From: Massilia sp. YIM B02443
GTDB lineage: Bacteria > Pseudomonadota > Gammaproteobacteria > Burkholderiales > Burkholderiaceae_D
Assembly (NCBI RefSeq): GCF_030411955.1
Contig: NZ_JASNRA010000026.1
Span: forward strand, 1 to 64,000
DNA length: 64,000 nt
Direction: 5' to 3'
Made by a program: the position numbers and the translations under genes
Part shown: in pieces, positions 29,283 through 40,148 of the stretch
How the letters are laid out: each line of letters starts with the position of its first letter
Numbering within the stretch: the stretch's first letter is position 1
Notes under the pieces: model-generated
Databases searched by the model: none
What the model saw: the letters and a program-made list of their open reading frames with translations, nothing else
What the model was told of the DNA's origin: nothing

Positions 29283-29879
29283 TTAGCCACAGGCATCCCA
29301 TGCATGGGGATGGCTATTGCCCGACAGCGCCAGGGCCAACCGGACCATCCAGTAGCCGACGTGCGCGGATTCCATGAGCCAGGCGCCGACCGAGAACACC
29401 GGCAGCGACCACCACAGGCCCGGCAACAGGCGCGCCGTGCGCAATTCGTTTGAGGAGGCCACGCCGGCCAGGCTGACGCCGGCGCCGAGCAGCCAGCCGC
29501 CGGCGCTTTCCACTCCCGTATGCTCGCCGGTGACCACCAGCAGCGCGGCGACCGCCGCCCCCAGGGCCAGCCCGGCCGCCAGGCCGATGCGCGGCGCGGC
29601 CATTCCCTGGCGGCACAGCAGCACCCAGGCCAGCATCGGATACAGGGCGCTGACCACGGTCGCGTGGCCGCTGAGCGCCTTGAAAGCGAACGCGGAAAAG
29701 CCGGTTCCCCAGCCAAGAAAGGCGATCTTGCTGCCGCCGACCAGCAGCACCGCCGCCGCGAAGCACAGGCCCCAGCGCAGCGCGGTGCGCCAGGCGCCGG
29801 CCGCCAGCAGCCAGGCGGCCAGCGCGGCGGCGAGCGGCAGTGCCACTTCGAGGTCGCCGAGGTGCACCAGGCGCATCAT
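29283..29879 (-). CDS. PAP2-like membrane phosphatase
   Basis: A 198-residue membrane protein with about six helices. The PAP2 signature is partly visible: the SGH of FKALSGHATVVSALYPMLAW and a later 'GEHTGVESAGGWLLGAGVSL' that supplies the second His, while the first Lys/Arg motif is GGSKIAFLGWG. It probably dephosphorylates undecaprenyl-pyrophosphate or a lipid-linked intermediate, recycling carrier for the cluster. The start codon pair ATGATG overlaps the stop of the sugar transferase. Confidence 0.7.
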   Translation of the reverse strand: MMRLVHLGDLEVALPLAAALAAWLLAAGAWRTALRWGLCFAAAVLLVGGSKIAFLGWGTGFSAFAFKALSGHATVVSALYPMLAWVLLCRQGMAAPRIGLAAGLALGAAVAALLVVTGEHTGVESAGGWLLGAGVSLAGVASSNELRTARLLPGLWWSLPVFSVGAWLMESAHVGYWMVRLALALSGNSHPHAWDACG

Positions 29880-30505
29880 GGGAGCGGTCGGTCGGCGGCC
29901 TGGCGGACGATCGCCGCCAGCGTGTGGGCGATGATCCGCAGGTCGGTCCAGAACGAACGCTCGCGTACATAGCGCACGTAATAGTCGAGCTTGACCGGCA
30001 GCACGGTGTCGATATAGGCGCGCTCGGGATCGGCCGAGCGCGCCAACACCGCATTTTCGTCCTTGTACAGGATCGAGGCCCAGTCGGTGATGCCCGGCGC
30101 GACCGACAACACGATGCGGCGCACCGGTTCCGGATAGCAGGCCACGTAGCGCGGCACTTCCGGACGCGGCCCGACCAGGCTCATGTCGCCGCGCAGGACG
30201 TTGAACAGCTGCGGCAGCTCGTCGAGCTTGTAGCGCCGCAGCAGGGCCCCGGCGCGGGTGATGCGCGGATCGTGGCCGACCGTCAGTTGCTCACCGTCGT
30301 GCCGCCGCTGGTGCATGGTGCGGAACTTGTAGATCGTGAACAGTGCGCCGCCGCGCCCGACACGCTGCTGGCGGTACAGCGCCGGGCCGGGCGAATCCCA
30401 GCGGATCCACAGCGCGATCGCCAGCAGTGCCGGGGCCAGCAGCACCAGGCCGGCCAATGACGCCACCAGGTCGAAGCCGCGCTTGATCATGACGGCAGTG
30501 ATCAT
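29876..30505 (-). CDS. initiating sugar transferase (PglC/WcaJ-type catalytic domain)
   Basis: A 209-residue phosphoglycosyltransferase: one N-terminal membrane helix (LVASLAGLVLLAPALLAIAL), then the conserved IYKFRTMHQ, RYKLDELPQLFNVLRGDMSL and VGPRPEVPRYV. The short, single-helix architecture is that of PglC-like monotopic enzymes rather than the five-helix WcaJ. It transfers a sugar phosphate to undecaprenyl phosphate and so starts the repeat unit. The stop overlaps PAP2, and the start (ATG 30505) overlaps the DegT stop. An ATG at 30490 is an alternative. Confidence 0.92.
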   Translation of the reverse strand: MITAVMIKRGFDLVASLAGLVLLAPALLAIALWIRWDSPGPALYRQQRVGRGGALFTIYKFRTMHQRRHDGEQLTVGHDPRITRAGALLRRYKLDELPQLFNVLRGDMSLVGPRPEVPRYVACYPEPVRRIVLSVAPGITDWASILYKDENAVLARSADPERAYIDTVLPVKLDYYVRYVRERSFWTDLRIIAHTLAAIVRQAADRPLP

Positions 30506-31896
30506 GGCAGTAGGGCGTGCAGCGCCGCGATCACCCGTTCCTGGTCGGCGTCGCGCATGCGCGTATAGAGCGGCAGGGTGAGCATGGTTTCGAAGGCGCG
30601 CTCGGCGACCGGGAAATCGGCCGCGCGCAGGCCGCAGCCGTCGCGCCAGTACGGTTGCCGGTGCAGCGGGATGAAGTGCACGCTGGTGCCGATGCCGCGC
30701 TCCGCCAGCTGCCGGATCAGTTCATCGCGTTCGATGCCGGCGCCGTCGGCCAGCCGCACCACGTACAGGTGCCAGGCGTGGGTGGCGCCGCGAGCGGGCC
30801 GCGCCGGCAACTGCAGCGGCAGGCCAACCAGCGCCGCGTCGTAGCGCGCCGCCAGCGCCGCGCGGCGCGCCTGGAAGCGGTCGATTTTGCGCAATTGCTC
30901 GATGCCGATGGCGGCCGCGATGTCGGTCAGGTTGTACTTGAAGCCGGCCGCGATCACTTCGTAGTACCAGGACGGCGTGCGCGAGACGTAGCGGTCGAAG
31001 GCGTCGCGGCTGATGCCGTGCAGGCGCATGCAACGGATGCGCTGCGCCAGAGAGGCATCGCGCGTGACGACCATGCCGCCTTCGCCGGTGGTCATGGTCT
31101 TGTTGGCATAGAAGCTGAAGACGGTGACGTCGCTGTCGAGGGTGCCGACCAGGCGCCCGTTCCAGCGCGCCGGGAAGGCGTGGGCGGCGTCTTCGACCAC
31201 GTGCAGGCCATGGCGCACGGCCAGCGCGCCGATGGCGTTCATGTCGCAGGCCAGGCCGGCGTAGTGCACCGGCACGATGGCGCGGGTGCGCGCCGTGATC
31301 GCCGCCGCGACCGCGCGCGGGGCCAGATTCAGCGTGTGCGGATCGGCGTCGACGAACACCGGGCGTGCGCCCAGGTAGCGCACCACTTCGGCGGTGGCGG
31401 TAAAGGTCAGGGTCGGCACGATTACCTCGTCGCCGGGACCGATGCCGAGACTTTCCAGCGCCAGGTGCAGTCCGGCGGTGGCGGAGTTGACCGAGATCGC
31501 TTCGACGCCGCCGAGGTAGTTGCGGAAGGCTTCCTCGAAGCGCCTGGTGACCGGGCCGGTGGTCACCCAGCCCGATCGAAGGCAAGCCTCGACCGCGCGG
31601 ATTTCTTCTTCGCCGATGTCGGGCAGCGCGAAGGGCAGGAAGGCGTCCTCCTCGCCGCTGGCCGTCGCGGCTTCGCCGGCGCTCGCCACACCGGCGCGTT
31701 CGGCATCGGAGGGGTTCATTGGCGCCCGGCCATCGTCGGCGGTGCAGCGGTACTGACACTCGGCGACAATCGTCTCGGCGCCAATGCCACTGGCGTCGGT
31801 CATCAACGCGACGCCGTCGACGGGCGGGGCTGCGGCCAATGTCGCGCCGCGTTCGCCCGCCGGGGCATCGTGCCCGGCCCTTGCCTGGTCAGCCAT
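30502..31896 (-). CDS. DegT/DnrJ/EryC1 aminotransferase with N-terminal extension
   Basis: A PLP-dependent sugar aminotransferase of 464 residues. The fold begins only near residue 85 (FALPDIGEEEIRAVEACLRS, GWVTTGP). It has the phosphate-binding SVNSATAGLHLALE, the PLP contacts VVEDAAHAF and the Schiff-base lysine in FSFYANKTMTTGEGG. The 'SGW-TTGP' start is typical of C4-aminating enzymes acting on 4-keto-6-deoxy sugars, which fits the WbpM dehydratase of this cluster. ATG 31896 follows CAGGAGACTCCCC. ATG 31719 would remove most of the Ala-rich extension and is the alternative start. Confidence 0.88.
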   Translation of the reverse strand: MADQARAGHDAPAGERGATLAAAPPVDGVALMTDASGIGAETIVAECQYRCTADDGRAPMNPSDAERAGVASAGEAATASGEEDAFLPFALPDIGEEEIRAVEACLRSGWVTTGPVTRRFEEAFRNYLGGVEAISVNSATAGLHLALESLGIGPGDEVIVPTLTFTATAEVVRYLGARPVFVDADPHTLNLAPRAVAAAITARTRAIVPVHYAGLACDMNAIGALAVRHGLHVVEDAAHAFPARWNGRLVGTLDSDVTVFSFYANKTMTTGEGGMVVTRDASLAQRIRCMRLHGISRDAFDRYVSRTPSWYYEVIAAGFKYNLTDIAAAIGIEQLRKIDRFQARRAALAARYDAALVGLPLQLPARPARGATHAWHLYVVRLADGAGIERDELIRQLAERGIGTSVHFIPLHRQPYWRDGCGLRAADFPVAERAFETMLTLPLYTRMRDADQERVIAALHALLP

Positions 31897-33433
31897 GGGG
31901 AGTCTCCTGTGCGAGTACGTTGAGAAAGCGCTGCGCCAGCACCGGGTAGGTGAGATGGGACAAGGCATAGCGGCGGCCGCGTGCGCCGAGCAGGCGCCGT
32001 TGTTCCGGGCCGAGTTCGAGCAAGCGCAGCAAGCCATGGGCGAGGGCCGCCGGGTCTTCGGGCGCGACGCTGACGCCACAGCCGGCTTCGGCCACCGGGT
32101 CGTTGCCGGCGTCTACGGCATGCAGCACCGGACAGCCGGCCATCATGTAGTCGAGCAGCTTGTTGGGTGCGATGCCGAAGCGGTACAACGGCTGGCGTTG
32201 CCAGCCGAGGAAGGCGATGTCGATATTGCCGAGCAAGGCCGGCATGTGGCGCTTGGCGACCGGCGCGGCAAAATGCACCTGCGCCAGTTCACGCCGCTGC
32301 GCCTTCTGTTGCAACCGCTCCTTTTCGGGACCGGCGCCGACCAGCAGGAAGGCCAGCGGCTGGTCGTGCACCAGGCGCGCAGCGTCGAGCAGGATATCGA
32401 GCGCGTTGGCCAGGCCGTGGCTGCCGGTGTAGGCGACGACCGTCTTGCCCTGTTCGCGCAATTGCCCCAGCAGCCTGCTTAATTCGGGAGGCAGCTGCGC
32501 CAGCGATGGCGTGGCCGAGGTTGCCGGCGGGCTGGCGGACCTGATCAAGGCGGCGACGGCGGCCGATGCAGGAGCTGGCGCTGCTCGGGCTCGGACCGGG
32601 GCCGGGGCCGCGCCGGGCGCCGCAGCCGTCTTCGGGCTCGAGGTGACCAGCGTCAGGACTGGTCCGGTCGCCGTCACGCGCCGCGCCGAACCGGTTCCGA
32701 TCCCGCTTGCCATGCCGGTGCTCGCTCGCGTCTTCCGGACAGACTCGCCCAACGCCATTGGCCGATCCGCCATGATCCCGGCAGGCAGCTCGGCCGGCGC
32801 AGGCCATTCGTCGGGATCGGCGCCGTTCGGGATGATGTGCAGCTTGTGCGGCGCCATGCCGCGTGCTTCCAGGTGCTCGCGCACCTTGGGCAGCATCGAG
32901 ACGATGGCGTCGGCGTGGCGGCAGGCGTGGTTCTCGGCCGCCTGCAGCAGCATGATGAAGGGGTGGCGCGGCGAGTAGCCGCCCAGCTCCATCGGCGACA
33001 GCGGCCACAGGTCGTGCACCTCGTGCAGCAGGCGCGCGCCGGCCAGGCGCGCAATGCGGTGCGCCGGCCAGATGTCGAGCGGATAGGTGCTGGAGGCGAT
33101 CACGGCATGCGGCGCCACCGTGCGCGCCAGGCGCGGCGCTTCGCGCCACAGGCGCGCGACGAAGGCCAGCATATTGCGCACGCGCGCCGCGCCGTTGCCA
33201 CGGTAGGCGGGCGTGCGCAGCCAGAGGTAGCGGATGCCGTCGATGTTTTCTTCGGTCCAGGGTCCGGCCCCGGCGTCGGTGCCGGGCGCCTGCTGGCGCA
33301 GGTGGGAGCAAGTGGCGGCGGCGATGTGCACGCGGTGGCCGCGGCGTACCCATTCGCGCGCCAGATAGTATGGGCGGTATTCCATGCCATGGTGGATGGA
33401 GCCGGCGTAGTGGTTGATCAGGAGGATGTTCAT
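31889..33433 (-). CDS. GT4 family glycosyltransferase with interdomain insert
   Basis: A 514-residue GT-B glycosyltransferase. The N-domain is MNILLINHYAGSIHHGMEYR to IPNGADPDEW (about residue 210). The C-domain resumes at TVVAYTGSHGLANALDILLD and contains GAGPEKERLQQ and FGIAPNKLLDYMMAGCPVLH, the E-x7-E-like donor loop region. It resembles WbuB-type transferases. Between the domains is an approximately 95-residue Ala/Pro/Ser/Thr-rich insert (about 221-315), not usual for the family. The start at 33433 overlaps the preceding stop by 4 bp. Confidence 0.88.
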   Translation of the reverse strand: MNILLINHYAGSIHHGMEYRPYYLAREWVRRGHRVHIAAATCSHLRQQAPGTDAGAGPWTEENIDGIRYLWLRTPAYRGNGAARVRNMLAFVARLWREAPRLARTVAPHAVIASSTYPLDIWPAHRIARLAGARLLHEVHDLWPLSPMELGGYSPRHPFIMLLQAAENHACRHADAIVSMLPKVREHLEARGMAPHKLHIIPNGADPDEWPAPAELPAGIMADRPMALGESVRKTRASTGMASGIGTGSARRVTATGPVLTLVTSSPKTAAAPGAAPAPVRARAAPAPASAAVAALIRSASPPATSATPSLAQLPPELSRLLGQLREQGKTVVAYTGSHGLANALDILLDAARLVHDQPLAFLLVGAGPEKERLQQKAQRRELAQVHFAAPVAKRHMPALLGNIDIAFLGWQRQPLYRFGIAPNKLLDYMMAGCPVLHAVDAGNDPVAEAGCGVSVAPEDPAALAHGLLRLLELGPEQRRLLGARGRRYALSHLTYPVLAQRFLNVLAQETPHG

Positions 33434-34212
33434 ACCCGCCACGCCATTTCCTCGAGCAGTCGGCGCAGATTGCAGCGCGTGCTCTCGATCCAGTTGGTTT
33501 CCCACTGCACCGGATGGGTCAGCAGGCAGATGCGCTCGTAGCGGCCCAGCGCCTCGAACGGCGAGATCGGGTGGTAGTAGACGGGATGCTTGCGGTCGCT
33601 GATGTACATGTCGAAGCCGCGCAGCAGTTCGACGTCATAGGATTCGCATTCGATGCCGCAGCGCGCGCGTAGCGACGCGTCGCGCAGCAGTTCGTGGTTG
33701 ATCACCTTCAGGCGGCGGTTGGCGAAGTCGCCGTGGCTGGCCACGGTGGCCAGCGGCGCGCCCAGGCGGGTGGCGATCTGGCCGATGTTGCGGGCGAAGA
33801 GTTCGCGGATCTCGGGAAAGCGGCGCCGCAGTTCGTCGCTCTTGCGGATGCGGTGGCGCTTGGCGAAGTCGGCGATTTCCTCGTAGTGGTAGCTCGCTTC
33901 GCTGCCGGCGGCTTCGATCTCGCGCATGAAGCCGTAGTCCAGCGTGCACAGGCGGAAGTAATAGCTGGCCTGGACGCCATGCCGGGCCTCGATCGCGAAC
34001 ATCTTCTTGGCGGTGCGCAGGTCGCTGTCGATGTCGTGCCGGTGCACCAGGGTGCGCCCGCGCTGCGCAGTCCGGTTCAGGTCGCGGAAGAAGCTGCGCA
34101 CCGAGACCTGCGCGTAACCGGCTTCGGCCGCGGCGCGCAGCAGCGCGGCGTACTCGCCGAGACGGCTGGGCATCAGGTAGTCGGCGTAGACCCGGTTCAG
34201 GAGCGTCTTCAT
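33430..34212 (-). CDS. polysaccharide deacetylase-like protein
   Basis: A 260-residue protein. Its central segment LVHRHDIDSDLRTAKKMFAI followed by EARHGVQASYYFRL, SYHYEEIADFA and VASHGDFANRRL resembles the NodB-fold of polysaccharide deacetylase-like proteins found in surface-polysaccharide loci. The canonical TFDDGP is replaced by RHDIDSD, so catalysis should not be assumed. It may modify the glycan or act on its lipid-linked form. ATGA overlaps link it to both neighbours. Confidence 0.7.
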   Translation of the reverse strand: MKTLLNRVYADYLMPSRLGEYAALLRAAAEAGYAQVSVRSFFRDLNRTAQRGRTLVHRHDIDSDLRTAKKMFAIEARHGVQASYYFRLCTLDYGFMREIEAAGSEASYHYEEIADFAKRHRIRKSDELRRRFPEIRELFARNIGQIATRLGAPLATVASHGDFANRRLKVINHELLRDASLRARCGIECESYDVELLRGFDMYISDRKHPVYYHPISPFEALGRYERICLLTHPVQWETNWIESTRCNLRRLLEEMAWRV

Positions 34213-34895
34213 TGCAATGAATAGCGCGCGCGATAGGGTTGGAAGCCGAGGATGCTCTTGAAGGTGCGCAAGCCGGGCTGGGCGCCGAAGAAGGTGTCGT
34301 ACATTACGTAGCGCACCTGCTTTTCATCGATCAGGCGGCAGATCGACTCGACCAGCAGCAGGTGCATGATGCCGTCGTTGTTACGGTAGCCGAGCATTTG
34401 CGAATAGGCAGCGAAATTACCGTACAAGCCGAGATTGGCATAGGCGACGAGTTGTCCTTTCCCGTCGAGAATGCCGTAATACCTGAAATGCGGCAGCCGT
34501 TCGAATGCGTCGCGTTTTTTCAGATAACGCGGGTCCATCGGCCGGCCCTGGCGATTTTCGAGCGAGGTATTGATCGCATGAATTTCGTCGACGTGTTGAT
34601 TGCGGTCGATTTCCGAAAATAGATATCCGCGTTTGCGCGCCCGCTTCGCATGATAGCCGCCGTGGTTCTTGGCCTTGATTTGTTCCAGATAAGTGTTGCG
34701 GTCGGCGAAACGCGCCAGGTCAATCAGGGCGGCGCCGATGGTCTTGGCGCGGATGAAGCGAAAACGTGGATGCGGGCGCGTGAATGCGCGATAGGTATTG
34801 CAAATATCGTCCGGGTCGATATGTTCGTAAAAACACAGCTTTGCGACGGGCAAATTAATGGCCTGAATAAATGTATTGTAGTGTTGTAAGAACAT
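34209..34895 (-). CDS. GNAT-like acyltransferase of the polysaccharide cluster
   Basis: A 228-residue protein with a GNAT/FemAB-like profile: NHGGYHAKRARKRGYLFSEI, RYYGILDGKGQLVAYANLGL and a closing FGAQPGLRTFKSILGFQPYR. It may N-acylate an amino sugar; the cluster makes at least two aminated sugars. The gene uses visibly more A/T-ending codons than its neighbours and begins after an A+T-rich 158-bp gap, which suggests a separately acquired cassette and a second transcription start. GGGTGAACAC precedes ATG 34895. Confidence 0.68.
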   Translation of the reverse strand: MFLQHYNTFIQAINLPVAKLCFYEHIDPDDICNTYRAFTRPHPRFRFIRAKTIGAALIDLARFADRNTYLEQIKAKNHGGYHAKRARKRGYLFSEIDRNQHVDEIHAINTSLENRQGRPMDPRYLKKRDAFERLPHFRYYGILDGKGQLVAYANLGLYGNFAAYSQMLGYRNNDGIMHLLLVESICRLIDEKQVRYVMYDTFFGAQPGLRTFKSILGFQPYRARYSLQ

Positions 34896-35053
34896 GTGTT
34901 CACCCGTCGCACGATCGTTTGATCACCATAAAATGGTTTGCTTATTACTTCCTTGATTCGTTTAAATGATCGGCAGTTCGAGCAGATTGATTCAGACGCC
35001 CGTTATGATGTTGATTGCCGTAGTTTATTTTCAAAAAAGATTTCTAATCGCCA

Positions 35054-36343
<1,290 letters not shown>

Positions 36344-37660
36344 GTTTCCTCTCGTAGGCATAGCGGCTGCAGGCGCCAAGGGTGGCGCTGAGCAGCATGT
36401 CGGTGAAGTAGTGGGACGACAGCAGCAACAGGATGGTCACGCAGGCGAAGGCAAACGCCAGCAGGAACAGGGGGCGGGCGCGGGCGGCAAAATATTCGTG
36501 GAAGAACATCGGCGTGATCGGCACGATGGCCAGCGCGCCCAGGTAGAGCATGCCGAACAGCCCGAGGTCGACCCAGGCCGAGAGCACGTTGTGCGAGTAG
36601 TAGCCGGGCTTGTAGCTGCCGTAGTCGCCCAGCACCGGATGCGCCGCGATGGTTTCCATCGCATACACGGTCAGCTGGTGGCGCTTGTTGGCCGAGGTCG
36701 AATGCGACAGGTCGAACAGCTCGAGGATGCGGTTGGCGGGCAGCGCGGCCAGGATCTGGTCGAGATACAGGCCGATGGCGGTGGCCAGGCAGATCCCGGC
36801 CAGCAAAAAGTACAGCTTGTGACGCGAATAGTAGAACTCGATCAGCGGGATGGCAAACACCAGGGCGACGAACTCGCTGCGCGCGGTGTTGACGAACAGC
36901 GTGGCGGCGCCGAGCACGTGCAGCAGCAGGCGCAGCGGCAGGTTGCGGGTGAAGCAGACCACGGCCAGGTAGGTGAACAGGTAGGAGCGCGAAAAGCCCT
37001 GGTAGGTGGCGAGCGCGTTGCTGTCCTTGGCGATGCCGAGCGCGCCCAGGTAGAACACGCCGTCGACCGAGTAGGAAAACACGATGGCCGACATCGAAAA
37101 CAAGCTGAGCAGGCCGGCCAGGCGGAAGCGCCGGCTGTCGAAGTCGATGAAGCAGAACATGATGTAGACCAGCACCATGAACAGGATCGCCAGCACGTGG
37201 TAGACCACGATGGCGCGATTGGCGCCGGCGGCGGCATTGACCAGCACGATACTAAGGAAGTAGGCGAAGAACAGCCCGTAATGGAGGTCGACCATGGTCA
37301 GGCGCGCGCCATCGCGCCGCATGCGCCCCAGGTAGACCAGCAGCATCGGCAGCGCAAACAGCAGTGCCATCGGTGCGAAGTAGCCGCCCAGGAAGGCGCC
37401 GGTAGTGCCGGTGCCGAGCAGGGTGTGATAGAAGAAAAAGCCCGGGAACAGCATGAAGAAGCAGGCGATCAGCAGCCACTGTTCGCGCCGGTGGCGGGCG
37501 TCGCCGTGCCTGCCGCCGCCCTGGCGGCCGGGCCAGGGCAGTCCCGGCATCTGCCCCGGCGCTCGCGCGGGGCCGTCCGGCTGCAGTCCGCGCTGCATGG
37601 CGTGCTGCAGCGGGCGATGTGCACCGTGATGGCCGGCGCCGGGAATGTCGGGCAGGATTG

Positions 37661-38908
37661 TCATGCGGCCGCCAATCGGTTGCGCGAGCAGTTCCACGAC
37701 ATGTGCAGGTAGACCAGGTACAGGCCGGAATATCCGATCACGTACCACAGCACGTTCTGCTGCACGCTGCCGGGCAGCAGGAAGGCGCTCAAGGTGGTGG
37801 CAAACAACGTCACCTGCCACAGCAGGTCGGCTTTCTGGCGGCCGGCCACGAAGAACACGTAGCTGAGCGGACTGGCGATGAAGTTCAGCAGGAACAGCGG
37901 CGCCATCAGCTGGGCCAGCTCGCCGGCTTCGCGCCAGGAGGCGCCGAACACGGCGCCGAACAGGGGCGGGGCGAACAGCAGGAGCAGGAGCGCCGGCCCG
38001 GTGCCGAGCAGCAGCAGCGCCTTGAAGGTGTGGCGGTATGCGCGGTTGCAATTGCCGTGGGCGCGAAATTCGAGCACCGATTCGCGCTTGAAGACTTCCA
38101 GCACCGATGCCGCCAGCAGCGACACCGGCGCCGACAGCACGCGCTGGGTCAGCGCGTACAGGCCGGCGGCCAGGGCGCCGTGGCGGATGCCGATCAGGAA
38201 CAGCGGTAGCTGGCTGACCGCGCCGTTGAGCAGGTTGGAAGGCAGCGAGAAACGCCAGAAGGCCTGGTGGCGGCGCAGGTAGGCGCGTTGGAACGCGTCC
38301 GGCAGCCAGCCGATCGGCGCCGATGGCGGACGCAGCAGCCAGCGCGCGGTGGCGTAGCCGGCCAGCAGGCCGGCCAGATGGCCGGCGACCAGGCCGGCGC
38401 CGCCCATCCCGGCGTACAGCAGCGCCAGCTGGGTCAGGACGATGGTGGCCGAGGTGGTGACCTTGGCGCGCGCCGCCTTGCCGAAGGCATTGTGCGAGGT
38501 GGCGTAGGCATAGGTGGTCTGCATGCAGGCGGTGAGCCAGGCGCCGGCGCCGAGGGTCAGCAGGGCGGCCCAGGGCAGGTGCAGCGCCGGGCTGAACCCG
38601 GCCAGCCGCGCCAGCGTGGCGCCCAGGGTGAGCAGCAGGGCGGTGATGGTGGCGCTGTAGAACACGACCCGGAAACAGGTGCGCTGGTGCTCGGCTTCGT
38701 GGTCGAGGATCATCGCCGCTTCCATGCGCAGGGTGGCGCCGATCGCGGACAGCGCGATCACGCCGAGCCAGACGCTGTAGGCGCCCATTTCTTCGGGCGT
38801 GCACATGCGCGTGAGCAGCGGCGCCGCCAGCAGCGGCAGCGCCTGCGCCCCGACCGCGCCGCCGAGCACGGTGACGACCTGGCGCCAGAACTGCGGCAGT
38901 TGCTTCAT
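37661..38908 (-). CDS. wzx: Wzx-like lipid-linked oligosaccharide flippase
   Basis: A 415-residue MATE/Wzx-type protein with about twelve helices. The opening VVTVLGGAVGAQALPLLAAP LLTRM (written with a break) carries the family 'P-x-L-T-R' motif, followed by TPEEMGAYSVWLGVIALSAI. Central helices contain RFSLPSNLLNGAVSQLPLF. It flips undecaprenyl-PP-linked repeat units across the inner membrane for Wzy. Both ends are in 4-bp overlaps, with WbpE upstream and Wzy downstream. Confidence 0.9.
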   Translation of the reverse strand: MKQLPQFWRQVVTVLGGAVGAQALPLLAAPLLTRMCTPEEMGAYSVWLGVIALSAIGATLRMEAAMILDHEAEHQRTCFRVVFYSATITALLLTLGATLARLAGFSPALHLPWAALLTLGAGAWLTACMQTTYAYATSHNAFGKAARAKVTTSATIVLTQLALLYAGMGGAGLVAGHLAGLLAGYATARWLLRPPSAPIGWLPDAFQRAYLRRHQAFWRFSLPSNLLNGAVSQLPLFLIGIRHGALAAGLYALTQRVLSAPVSLLAASVLEVFKRESVLEFRAHGNCNRAYRHTFKALLLLGTGPALLLLLFAPPLFGAVFGASWREAGELAQLMAPLFLLNFIASPLSYVFFVAGRQKADLLWQVTLFATTLSAFLLPGSVQQNVLWYVIGYSGLYLVYLHMSWNCSRNRLAAA

Positions 38909-40104
38909 GAGCTGGAGGCAAGGATGGCCGGCGCGGCGCAGGGATGCGCAGCAGCGCCGGGTCCGGCGTCGGCACTGCTGCCTGGCGCAGCCTGCGCCAT
39001 CGCGCGGCCAGGACCGCAGGCCTGCAGCAGGGCCTGGACCACCTGCTCCACGCCGGCGCGGTCGAGGAACGGCCCCATCGGCAGGCTCAGCACGGTACGC
39101 GACAGCGCCTCGGCCACCGGATAGGATTCGCCCGGCGCCAGGTGGGCATACGCCGGCTGCTGGTGGATCGGCAGCGGGTAGTGCACGGCGGTCGGGATGC
39201 CGGCGGCGTCGAGCTCGGCGCGGATGCGCTCGCGTTCGCCTTCATCCACCAGTACCGTGTATTGGGCGTAGGCGCTGCTGCGGTCGGGGCGCACCGCCAG
39301 CGCGGGCAGCTGGTGGCGCAGCAGCGCGTCGTAGTCGGCGGCGGCGCGCCGCCGTTGTTCGAGTTCCCATTCGAAGCGCTCGAGCTTGGCCAGTACGATC
39401 GCGCATTGCAGGGTGTCCATGCGGCCGCCGACGCCCAGCCGGGTGTGGACATAGCGGCGCGACTGGCCGTGGACGCGGATCTCGCGCATGGCGCGTGCGA
39501 GCGCCTTGTCGTCGGTGAACAGGGCGCCGCCGTCGCCGTAGCAGCCGAGCGGCTTGCTGGGGAAGAAGCTGGTGCAGCCGATCGTCGACAGGTGGCAGCT
39601 GTTGCGGCCGCGGTAGGCGGCGCCGAAGCTTTGCGCCGCGTCTTCGATCACGGCCAGGCCATGGCGTTCGGCCAGGGCGTTGATGCTGTCCATGTCGGCC
39701 GGCTGGCCGTACAACGAGACCGGAAGGATGGCGCGCGTGCGCGGCGTGACGCGCTCGGCGATCAGGCGCGCGTCGATGTTGCCGGTGACGGCTTCGACGT
39801 CGACGAAGACCGGCCTGGCGCCCACCAGCAGCACCGCTTCGGCGGTGGCGATGAAGGAAAATGGGGTGGTGATGACTTCGTCGCCGGGCTGGATGCCGAG
39901 CGCCATCAGGGCGATCACCAGCGCCTCGGTGCCGGAGGACACGGTGATGCAGTGGCGCGCGCCAGTCCAGGCTTCCAGGCGCCGTTCGAGCTCGGCGACT
40001 TCCGGCCCCATGATGTACTGGCCGTGGTCGAGCACCGCCTGGATGCGCGCGTTGATCAGCTCGCGCGAGGCCAGGTATTGCGATTTGAGGTCGATGAAGT
40101 CCAT
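38905..40104 (-). CDS. wbpE: UDP-2-acetamido-2-deoxy-3-oxo-glucuronate C3 aminotransferase
   Basis: A 399-residue DegT/DnrJ aminotransferase of the WbpE/WlbC type: MDFIDLKSQYLASRELINAR, ITVSSGTEALVIALMALGI, VIEDAAQSFGAAYRGR, and the PLP lysine in TSFFPSKPLGCYGDGGALFT. In P. aeruginosa WbpE puts the 3-amino group on the 3-keto product of WbpB. The roughly 35 C-terminal residues are a low-complexity Ala/Gly/Pro tail beyond the usual domain. It lies 44 bp after wbpD in transcription order. Confidence 0.92.
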   Translation of the reverse strand: MDFIDLKSQYLASRELINARIQAVLDHGQYIMGPEVAELERRLEAWTGARHCITVSSGTEALVIALMALGIQPGDEVITTPFSFIATAEAVLLVGARPVFVDVEAVTGNIDARLIAERVTPRTRAILPVSLYGQPADMDSINALAERHGLAVIEDAAQSFGAAYRGRNSCHLSTIGCTSFFPSKPLGCYGDGGALFTDDKALARAMREIRVHGQSRRYVHTRLGVGGRMDTLQCAIVLAKLERFEWELEQRRRAAADYDALLRHQLPALAVRPDRSSAYAQYTVLVDEGERERIRAELDAAGIPTAVHYPLPIHQQPAYAHLAPGESYPVAEALSRTVLSLPMGPFLDRAGVEQVVQALLQACGPGRAMAQAAPGSSADAGPGAAAHPCAAPAILASSS

Positions 40105-40148
40105 GGATACTCCTTGGGCGGCGCTCGAGGTTCGGCTGGTGGCAGGGG

